From contig JAWLCG010000034.1 in NCBI GenBank assembly GCA_041687295.1, positions 1-21,302 of the forward strand: a stretch of 21,302 bases of DNA, given 5' to 3'. A program made the translations under genes and the position numbers. The notes beneath the pieces were generated by a model. It worked only from the letters and a program-made list of their open reading frames with translations, was not told where the DNA came from and searched no databases. This document shows positions 7,158 to 13,050 of this stretch, in pieces (the stretch's first letter is position 1; every line of letters starts with the position of its first letter). The stretch comes from JAWLCG01 sp041687295 (GTDB taxonomy: Bacteria; Planctomycetota; Phycisphaerae; SM23-33; FEN-1343).

Positions 7158-7976
7158 TCATTGTGTCTGAGAAACCGCTCCGGCGGACTTGGACGTGTCC
7201 GCCGTCACCGGCACCGCCGTCTGCCGCACCGACCGCAGCCGGGCCCAAAGCTGCAACCGCCGGCCGACGAGAATCGGCAGCATCGCCGCCCCCAACCCCC
7301 AGTAGAGTTCCTTGAACTCCGAGGCCCGCGCCCAGACGTTCATCTCCCAGCCACACAGCGCAAACAGGTCATCCAGCCAGGACATGCCCTGGGCCAGCAC
7401 GACCACCAGGGCCAGTTCCGTCCGGGGCAGCAGGTAACCGCTCCAGTGCCCCGGCGACCACCACGACCGGTTCAGCCGGCCCACCAGCGGCAGGACGATG
7501 CACCACAGCGGAAACGCCAGCGTGGCCAGCAGGTTCAGCCGCCGGGCCGGCACGTTGCCGGCCAGATTGTGCAGGTTCATCTCGCCCTTGGTGCTGTGCT
7601 CCATGAACCAGTCCGGCGTGCCGAATCCCAGAAGGTACTGCCCATAGTTGATCTCTTCGAGGCAGACGAACAGAGCAGCCGCCGCGAACAGAACATACAG
7701 CGCCCGGTAGCGACGGCGCAGCTCGCCGCGGAACCGCCAGGCCAGCCGCACCGCCAGCACACTGGCCAGCAGGTATAGCGCGGCCGTCCCCAGCTCGATC
7801 ACGCCCAGCTCGGAGTGCGTCACCACCCACCACAGGCCGCTCGGGTTGGGCATCAGCATCATGCCCAGCAGGTACGCCGCGAGCAGACCCAGCGGAATCC
7901 ACCAACTGAGCAGGCGCCCGGCAGGCAGGGCGGCCCGACCGTCATGATCGTCCAATACTGCTCTATGCTCCAACAT
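7158..7976 (-). CDS. Six-helix membrane protein with EEINYGQ and NLHN motifs, function unknown
   Basis: A 272-residue integral membrane protein. Predicted helices lie near 22-41, 57-77, 92-106, 147-166, 186-205 and 225-239. Between helices three and four is a conserved-looking polar stretch: EEINYGQ (107-113), then GlyPheGlyThrPro, then GluMetAsnLeuHisAsn (132-137). I know this E-E-x-x-x-G-Q...N-L-H-N pattern from uncharacterised membrane proteins. The acidic and His residues suggest a metal- or substrate-binding site at the membrane face, but no activity is known to me. The start at 7976 is chosen because sequence upstream looks non-coding. It has no strong ribosome-binding site, and in-frame ATGs at 8009 and 8057 remain possible. 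It lies 214 bp downstream of the GH130 gene on the same strand. Confidence 0.7.
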   Translation of the reverse strand: MLEHRAVLDDHDGRAALPAGRLLSWWIPLGLLAAYLLGMMLMPNPSGLWWVVTHSELGVIELGTAALYLLASVLAVRLAWRFRGELRRRYRALYVLFAAAALFVCLEEINYGQYLLGFGTPDWFMEHSTKGEMNLHNLAGNVPARRLNLLATLAFPLWCIVLPLVGRLNRSWWSPGHWSGYLLPRTELALVVVLAQGMSWLDDLFALCGWEMNVWARASEFKELYWGLGAAMLPILVGRRLQLWARLRSVRQTAVPVTADTSKSAGAVSQTQ

Positions 7977-8190
7977 GTCCGGCAGGATACCCCAGCCCGG
8001 CCAGCGCATCAACCCATCACTCACGGGTCCGGACCCATGCCGCCCCCTGATTCGCAAGGGCGCCGCCCCTCCGACTACGCAGGCTTGCGGCGGGAAGAAG
8101 GCTGGTCTACCGTCGGGCCCTGGTGGAAGACGAGAGCGTCAGGCATCCCCTTGGGCCGGCGGCTCGACGGAACGGGCACCTCGAACCGGC

Positions 8191-9654
8191 CTACGGGCCC
8201 TCGGTCAGGAGGCGTTCGACGAGGGCCTCGACGGGGATCGTGCCGAAGGCCGTCCGCGAGTCGCTCATGGCATAGGGGATCACCAACTCGCCCTCGTGGA
8301 CCAGCGAGCCGCAGGTGTAGACGACGTTGGGCACGTAGCCCTCGCGCTCCTCGGCGGTGGGCACCAGCAGCGGCTCGCGCAGCCGGCCGATGACCTTGCC
8401 CGGGTCCTCCAAGTCCAGCAGCAGCGCCCCGATGCAGTACTCGCGGACCTGCCCGACGCCGTGGGTCAGCACGATCCAGCCCGCCTCGGTCTCCAGCGGC
8501 GGGCCGCAGTTGCCCACCTGCACCAGTTCCCACGGCTCGACCGGGCCGTGGAGAAACTGCGAGTGGTTCCACACGTAGAGGTTCTTCGACCGCAGCAGGT
8601 ACTGGTTCTCGCCGTCGTGGCGGGCGAGCATGAGGAACTCGTCGCCGACCCTCCGCGGGAACAGGGCCATGCCCTTGTTGCGGGCGTATCGGCCACTGAG
8701 CGTGCTGATGTGGAAGGTGCGGAAGTCCTTGGTTTCGACCATCATCGGGTGGATGCGGTAGCCGTCGTAGGCGGTGTAGGTGCCGTAGTAGCACCGCTCG
8801 CCGTCGGGGCTGACGAAGGCCGTCAGCCGCAGGTCCTCCATGCCGCGCTGCTCGTAGTCGGTGGCCGGGAAGATCACGATGCCGGCGGCCGGGCAGTCCT
8901 CGGGAAAGCGCAGCGTGTAGTTCGCGTCGGCCAGCCAGAGCACCTCGATGGCAACCTCCTCGCTGGCCCCGCCGGCCGAGTTGAGGATGGCCTCGCTGAC
9001 GGCGACCTCGAGTTCCTCGCGGGTGAACGGGTCGCCGAGGCGGTCGAACAAAGCGGCCACCACCCGCTCGCCCTCGCCCATGTCGCGGAGCTTTCGGCGG
9101 ATCATGGCCTTGTCGTAGCGCGGGTCGGCCACGGGCCGGGCCGTGAAGGCGTGCGGCGCCGGCGGCTCGACGATCAGGTCGCCGTCGGGCAGGATCACGC
9201 CGCTGCGAAAGACGATCGAGGACAGGTGGCCCTCGCCGGTCGCCCGCAGGCTCATCAGGAACCGCACCGCGCCGGCCGGCAGGTCGTCCTGGTCGGGGTG
9301 GCAGACGATCGACGGGTTGAACAGGGCCGCCGACTCGATGGAGTACTCCATCGTGAAGTACGCCCCCACCAGCAGGCGGCGCTGGGGGCTCATCTCGGGC
9401 ACGCGGCGCAGGTAGCGCACGGCGTCGGCGAAGCTGGCCTCGAAGGCGCCGCGGATGTCGCGGTGGCGGCTCTGGAAGTCGCGCATCACCTCGTCCACCA
9501 GGGCCGGCACCTTCTCTTCGGGCACCTGCATCACGCGGCTGAAGATCCCCCGCGTCCGGCTGGGCCCGAGGTCCAAAAACCGCGGAATCACCCGCCGGTC
9601 GTCCGATAGGAAGTGCTCCGGCCGGCGCTCGACACGAAACTGGTCTCTGGGCAT
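8191..9654 (-). CDS. GH130-family glycosidase/phosphorylase (mannoside phosphorylase-like)
   Basis: A 487-residue protein with the five-bladed propeller of GH130. Known members are inverting beta-mannoside phosphorylases or mannosidases. Residues 1-105 are an N-terminal extension seen in the long GH130 variants. The propeller follows, with GHLSSIVFRSG (142-152), GMEDLRLTAF (271-280), NKGMALFPRR (326-335), WELVQVGNCGPPLETE (375-390) and THGVG (397-401). The position equivalent to the usual Glu-Asp-Pro-Arg signature reads Glu-Asp-Leu-Arg, so the candidate general acid Asp274 is kept while Pro is replaced. There is no signal peptide, so it acts in the cytoplasm. I place the start at 9654 because GGAGG lies 8 nt upstream; the in-frame ATG at 9675 would lie within the -10 box. 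The substrate cannot be told from sequence. Confidence 0.82.
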   Translation of the reverse strand: MPRDQFRVERRPEHFLSDDRRVIPRFLDLGPSRTRGIFSRVMQVPEEKVPALVDEVMRDFQSRHRDIRGAFEASFADAVRYLRRVPEMSPQRRLLVGAYFTMEYSIESAALFNPSIVCHPDQDDLPAGAVRFLMSLRATGEGHLSSIVFRSGVILPDGDLIVEPPAPHAFTARPVADPRYDKAMIRRKLRDMGEGERVVAALFDRLGDPFTREELEVAVSEAILNSAGGASEEVAIEVLWLADANYTLRFPEDCPAAGIVIFPATDYEQRGMEDLRLTAFVSPDGERCYYGTYTAYDGYRIHPMMVETKDFRTFHISTLSGRYARNKGMALFPRRVGDEFLMLARHDGENQYLLRSKNLYVWNHSQFLHGPVEPWELVQVGNCGPPLETEAGWIVLTHGVGQVREYCIGALLLDLEDPGKVIGRLREPLLVPTAEEREGYVPNVVYTCGSLVHEGELVIPYAMSDSRTAFGTIPVEALVERLLTEGP

Positions 9655-9673
9655 AGTCACCGCCTCCATGGCC

Positions 9674-9679
9674 ATTATA
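9674..9679 (-). promoter_or_regulatory. Candidate -10 box for the GH130 gene
   Basis: Read on the minus strand this is a perfect TATAAT followed by GG, 19 nt before the chosen ATG at 9654. That would give a leader of only about 13 nt. No recognisable -35 element is present at the usual distance. Confidence 0.4.
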
Positions 9680-9762
9680 GGCGGCCACCTCCATGGGGCC
9701 GCCGGCGCGGGCGCCTTTCTCCAAGCCCACGGATTGCCATCCTGTCATATCTACACAAGTCC

Positions 9763-9834
9763 CGAGGGGCCGTGAATCGGAGCCCCGTAGGGGCCGTGGA
9801 TCGGAGCCCCGTAGGGGCCGTGGATCGGAGCCCC
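9763..9834. repeat. Three 24-bp tandem repeats
   Basis: Units at 9763-9786, 9787-9810 and 9811-9834. The second and third are identical (GTAGGGGCCGTGGATCGGAG plus CCCC), and the first differs at a few positions. Each junction creates a GCCCCGTAGGGGC palindrome. There are no spacers, so this is not a CRISPR array. Confidence 0.85.
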
Positions 9835-9854
9835 GTAGGGGCGCCAGTGTTTAG

Positions 9855-9874
9855 CCGGGGGCGTGAGCCCCCGG
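9855..9874. repeat. CCGGGGGC hairpin, first copy
   Basis: CCGGGGGC and GCCCCCGG around a GTGA loop. A second copy with the same arms and a different loop (TTAC) is at 9974-9993. Confidence 0.75.
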
Positions 9875-9897
9875 AACAGGCGTCCCCCAATGCCCAG

Positions 9898-9952
9898 AGC
9901 CCCGAAGGGGCGGCAGTGCGCCACGGTGCGGCACTGCCGCCCCTTCGGGGCT
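9898..9952. repeat. Perfect 22-bp inverted repeat with 11-nt loop
   Basis: Arms 9898-9919 and 9931-9952 are exact reverse complements. Each arm contains the AGCCCCGAAGGGGC palindrome, so the region can fold as one long cruciform or as two small hairpins. Confidence 0.85.
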
Positions 9953-9973
9953 CAGATTCTAACATACGCTTAA

Positions 9974-9993
9974 CCGGGGGCTTACGCCCCCGG
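9974..9993. repeat. CCGGGGGC hairpin, second copy
   Basis: Same 8-bp arms as 9855-9874 with a TTAC loop. Part of the interior of the 435-bp element. Confidence 0.75.
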
Positions 9994-10006
9994 CTAAAGA
10001 CTACCG

Positions 10007-10052
10007 CCCCTTCGGGGCTCAACACATAGGACCCCTTCGGGGCTCAACACAT
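10007..10052. repeat. Two 21-bp direct repeats, period 25
   Basis: Identical 21-mers at 10007-10027 and 10032-10052, each beginning with the CCCCTTCGGGG hairpin and ending CTCAACACAT. Confidence 0.8.
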
Positions 10053-10288
10053 GACAGGGACCGCTGTTCCCCGCTCTGCGCCCGGGGCTACATTCGTCCG
10101 CCCCTGACGGAACTACAGGACTTGTGTAGAGATCACAGGATCCCCATCCGTGGGCTTCTCGTCCGGGCCGCGCGCTGACGGTCCGACGTGGCCGTGGCGG
10201 TCCTCGCCATGGCACCCACCCGGGGCGGGAACCGGTTGCCCATCGCCGCGGGCCTCGCTCCGCTCGCCCCGGCCTGCGCGGTTGACGC

Positions 10289-10294
10289 TATAAT
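10289..10294 (+). promoter_or_regulatory. Candidate -10 box for the MFS gene
   Basis: Perfect TATAAT followed by G, 36 nt before the GTG start. A TTGAC lies only 2 nt upstream (10282-10286), too close to be a -35. The position 17 nt upstream is GC-rich and unlike a -35. Confidence 0.4.
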
Positions 10295-10330
10295 GCCCAG
10301 GAACCCACGGGGGCTGCGAAGGAGACCAGG

Positions 10331-11881
10331 GTGCGAGGCGCAGCGAATCTCTTGGCCGGGCTGTTCCGCACGCAGGAGCGGCTCGACGAGCGCGACGTGC
10401 ATCGGGGCACGCGGACGCTGATGGTGGACGGGGTCTGCTCGGCGTCGATGGTGACGCTGCAGGGCGGGCCGTTCCTGGCGGCCTTCGTGCTGGCGATCGG
10501 CGGCTCGGCCTACGAGGTGGGCCTGCTGGCGACGATCGCCTTCGGCAGCCAACTCATGCAGCTGCCCGGGCTCTACCTGCTGACGCGCCTGCCCAAGCGG
10601 CGGGGCCTGGTGGTCCTGGCGGCCGGTCTGAGCCGCCTGCTGTGGCTGCCGATCGTCCTGATCCCGGTGCTGTTTCTCAACCGCGGCGTGACCTTCCTGA
10701 TGCAGTGGCTGGTGCTGGCGGCCATGGTCGGGGCCCTGGCCGGGCCGGCGTGGAACTCGCTGATCCGCGACGTGATCCCCCAGGAGAAAATGGGCCACGT
10801 GTTCTCGCGGCGGATGGCGCTGAGCACGACCTTCGCCCTGTCGCTGACGCTGCTGGGCGGGTTCTTCATCGACGCGTGGAAGGGCTGGTTCGCGGGCGAC
10901 GCGTCGGCGGCGGCCTTCGGTTACGCGCTGCTGTTCGCGGTGGGGCTGGGCTTCGGGCTCATCGGCCTGATCGCCGTCAGCCGACTGCCCGAGCCGACCA
11001 TGCAGGCCCAGTCGGGCCAGTCGATCCTCGAGCTGCTGGCCAAGCCGGTCCGCGACACGAACTTTCGCGGCCTGCTGCGGTTCATCGCCTTCTGGAACTT
11101 CTCGGTCAACCTGGCGGCGCCGTTCTTCATCATCTACCTGCTCAACCGCATCGGCCTGTCGCTGAGCTGGGTGACGGCCCTGACGGTCACCAGCCAGCTG
11201 ACCAACCTGATCTTCCTGCGGATCTGGGGCCGACTGGCCGACCGCTACTCCAACAAGTCGGTGCTGGCGGTCAGCGGGCCGCTGTTCCTGCTGGCGGTGC
11301 TGGGCTGGACCTTTACGACCATGCCCGATCGCTACGCCCTGACGCTGCCGCTGCTGTTCGCCATCCACATCCTCTCGGGCATGAGCCTGGCGGGGGTGAG
11401 CCTGGCGTCGGCGAACATCGCCCTGAAGCTCTCCCCGCCCGGGCAGGCCCACGCCTACATGGCCGCCTACGGCCTGGCCGGCGCGGTGACCGGGGCCGTG
11501 GCGCCCATGATCGGCGGCGTGGTGGCCGACTTCTTCGCCGTCCGCGAGCTGGCCATCCCCATCCAGTGGCGCAGCCCCGCCGGCGAGGTGCAGGTCTACG
11601 CGATGCACTTCGCCTCGCTGGACTTCCTGTTCGGCCTGGCGTTCGTGCTGGGGCTGGTCTCGCTCAAGCTGCTGGGCAAGGTCACCGAGGCCGGCGAGGT
11701 CGAAGAGCAGGTCGTCCGCGACGAATTCCGCCAGGAGGTGCTCAGCACCGCCCGCTCGGTCTCGACCGTGCCGGGCGTCCGCTACCTCGTCGGCATGCCC
11801 GTGGCCATGCTCTACCGCCTCACCCGCGGCATCCCCGGCGTCCCCGCCCCCCGGGCCGAGCCGCCGCCGGAAGAGCCGTAA
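10331..11881 (+). CDS. Major facilitator superfamily transporter
   Basis: A 516-residue inner-membrane transporter with about twelve hydrophobic helices between residues 40 and 450. A charged loop with LRIWGRLADRYSNKS (296-310) matches MFS motif A between the first two helices of the second half. A long cytoplasmic central loop covers about 217-248. Residues 1-38 and 451-516 are hydrophilic, and the Pro/Glu-rich tail has no recognised domain. The start is GTG with AGGAGA about 6 nt upstream. The substrate is not predictable. It is divergent from the GH130 gene across the repeat spacer, so uptake of a glycoside is possible but only a contextual guess. Confidence 0.82.
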   Translation: MRGAANLLAGLFRTQERLDERDVHRGTRTLMVDGVCSASMVTLQGGPFLAAFVLAIGGSAYEVGLLATIAFGSQLMQLPGLYLLTRLPKRRGLVVLAAGLSRLLWLPIVLIPVLFLNRGVTFLMQWLVLAAMVGALAGPAWNSLIRDVIPQEKMGHVFSRRMALSTTFALSLTLLGGFFIDAWKGWFAGDASAAAFGYALLFAVGLGFGLIGLIAVSRLPEPTMQAQSGQSILELLAKPVRDTNFRGLLRFIAFWNFSVNLAAPFFIIYLLNRIGLSLSWVTALTVTSQLTNLIFLRIWGRLADRYSNKSVLAVSGPLFLLAVLGWTFTTMPDRYALTLPLLFAIHILSGMSLAGVSLASANIALKLSPPGQAHAYMAAYGLAGAVTGAVAPMIGGVVADFFAVRELAIPIQWRSPAGEVQVYAMHFASLDFLFGLAFVLGLVSLKLLGKVTEAGEVEEQVVRDEFRQEVLSTARSVSTVPGVRYLVGMPVAMLYRLTRGIPGVPAPRAEPPPEEP

Positions 11882-11902
11882 GCCCGGCCCGCCCGCCCGT
11901 CG

Positions 11903-11908
11903 AGCGTA
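11903..11908 (+). promoter_or_regulatory. Candidate -10 box for the DUF1206 gene
   Basis: Perfect TATAAT followed by GG, in a context (GTCGAGCG) similar to that before the MFS -10 box. It lies about 100 nt before the ATG, implying a leader near 93 nt. No -35 element is recognisable. Confidence 0.4.
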
Positions 11909-12007
11909 TAATGGACATAGACCAATAGGGGGACTGTATCGCCCGGGGCCGGGGGCCTGGGCGGTGCGGCAGAGACGCTCCCGCGCCCGTAAGGGCTGGA
12001 GGGGACC

Positions 12008-12847
12008 ATGTCTGACGAATCGAGAACCCACGCCGCCCTGCGGCACGCCGAACAAGGCGCCAGCACCGGCGTGAAGTGGGCCGCCCGGATCGGCTACGCG
12101 GCCCGGGGCGTGGTGTACCTGGTGATCGGGGGCCTGGCCTTCCTGGCCGCCATCGGCCCGGGCGGGCAGACCACCGGCTCCAAGGGGGCCCTGGCGAGCC
12201 TGCGCGACGAGCCCTTCGGCCAGGCGATCCTGATCGCCATGGCCATCGGCCTGGTGTGCTTCGCCATCTGGCGGGCCGTCGAGGCCATCCGCGACCCGGA
12301 CCACCACGGCCATGACGCCAAGGGCGTGGCCGTGCGGCTGGGCGAGGGCATCAGCGCGATCACGCACACCTTCCTGGCCATTTACGCCGCCAGCCTCGCC
12401 TTCGGCTGGGGCGGCGGCGGAGGCGACGGGGGCAACTCGGCCCAGAGCAGGTCCGGCTGGCTGATGAGCCAGCCCTTCGGGCAGTGGATCCTCGGCGCGA
12501 TCGGCCTGGCGATCATCGGCGTGGGCATCGGGCAGATCATCCGCGGCTACAAGGAGAAGTACCACAAGTACCTCCGCATGGACTACCAGACGCAGCGCTG
12601 GGCCGACCCGGTCTGCAAGGCTGGCCTGTACGCCCGCGGCGTGGTCTTCGGCATCATCGGCATCATGCTGGTGGTGGCGGCCTGGCGGCACGACATGTTC
12701 GAGGCCGGCGGCCTGGGCGAGGCCCTGCGGGTCCTGCAGAACCAGCCCTACGGCTGGCTGCTGCTGGGCGTGGTGGCGCTGGGGCTGATCGCCTTCGGCT
12801 TCTACTCGTTCATCGAGGCCCGCTACCGCCGCATCCGCACGACCTGA
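12008..12847 (+). CDS. DUF1206 membrane protein
   Basis: A 279-residue inner-membrane protein with the threefold repeat of DUF1206. Each repeat is a pair of helices separated by an Ala/Leu-rich loop ending in Gln/Glu-Pro-Phe/Tyr-Gly: helices near 29-48 and 71-91, 115-133 and 157-177, and 207-224 and 248-268. The signature GYAARGVVYLVIG (29-41) recurs as AGLYARGVVFGIIG (205-218). The loop at 134-149 is Gly-rich. GGAGGGG lies 4-5 nt before the ATG. The family has no firm function. It stands alone between the MFS gene and the glycyl radical operon. Confidence 0.88.
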   Translation: MSDESRTHAALRHAEQGASTGVKWAARIGYAARGVVYLVIGGLAFLAAIGPGGQTTGSKGALASLRDEPFGQAILIAMAIGLVCFAIWRAVEAIRDPDHHGHDAKGVAVRLGEGISAITHTFLAIYAASLAFGWGGGGGDGGNSAQSRSGWLMSQPFGQWILGAIGLAIIGVGIGQIIRGYKEKYHKYLRMDYQTQRWADPVCKAGLYARGVVFGIIGIMLVVAAWRHDMFEAGGLGEALRVLQNQPYGWLLLGVVALGLIAFGFYSFIEARYRRIRTT

Positions 12848-12885
12848 GCCCTGCGAGCTGTTCGACCTGCAGGCCGTCCAATAGG

Positions 12886-12915
12886 GTGACGGGCCAACCG
12901 GCTTTCGGGTACAAT
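12886..12915 (+). promoter_or_regulatory. Candidate promoter of the glycyl radical operon
   Basis: GTGACG (12886-12891), an 18-nt spacer and TACAAT (12910-12915). It would produce a leader of about 130 nt containing the hairpin at 12949-12997. Confidence 0.3.
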
Positions 12916-12948
12916 CATTCTGCACGGAGCCCGGGCCCGCCAACGTCC

Positions 12949-12997
12949 GGTGTGCAGGACCCCGCCTTCGCTGCGCTACGGCGAGAACCTGCACACC
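12949..12997 (+). promoter_or_regulatory. Stem-loop in the glycyl radical operon leader
   Basis: Perfect 10-bp arms GGTGTGCAGG (12949-12958) and CCTGCACACC (12988-12997) enclose an inner CGCC/GGCG pairing and a TTCGCTGCGCTAC loop. It sits between the candidate promoter and the start codon. It may be a regulatory leader structure or another dispersed repeat. Confidence 0.4.
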
Positions 12998-13050
12998 CTA
13001 CCGTCCGGGGCGGGCGGTTTCGGGCGGTCCTTTCGATGGAGCGGCATGTC

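Larger units (their letters stand above)
9723..10157. mobile_element. Candidate non-autonomous element with 40-bp inverted terminal repeats
   Basis: The left end (9723-9762) and right end (10118-10157) are inverted copies matching at 35 of 40 positions. The inner part, TCTACACAAGTCC, matches without a gap. The outer 9 bp of each end are the two arms of the CCCACGGAT hairpin that is intact at 4221 and 6890. The interior has no gene and is made of 24-bp tandem repeats and GC-rich hairpins. The plan resembles a MITE, but no target-site duplication is clear and no transposase is nearby, so it could instead be a compound of nested intergenic repeats. Confidence 0.5.
9655..10330. other. 676-bp spacer between divergent GH130 and MFS genes
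   Basis: It contains the two outward-facing promoters and a 435-bp repeat element (9723-10157). No protein gene is supported. The frames of 116-138 codons here translate tandem and inverted repeats (recurring SPVGAVDR, PEGA). The segment 10158-10288 holds nothing I recognise. Confidence 0.7.

Noticed and set aside
9763..9834. Possible CRISPR array
   Set aside because: The 24-bp units are contiguous with no spacers, and no cas gene is present.
10282..10294. TTGAC next to TATAAT as a complete promoter
   Set aside because: Only 2 nt separate them. A -35 must lie about 17 nt away, so the TTGAC is probably chance.
10133..12994. A 953-codon open frame on the minus strand
   Set aside because: It lies opposite the MFS and DUF1206 genes, is low-complexity Gln/His/Arg-rich, and has no domain. 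It is a by-product of high GC.
12484..13050. N-terminal extension of the glycyl radical enzyme back to 12484
   Set aside because: It would overlap the DUF1206 gene in another frame and adds Arg/Pro/Gly-rich sequence with no family match. ATG 13051 has a ribosome-binding site.
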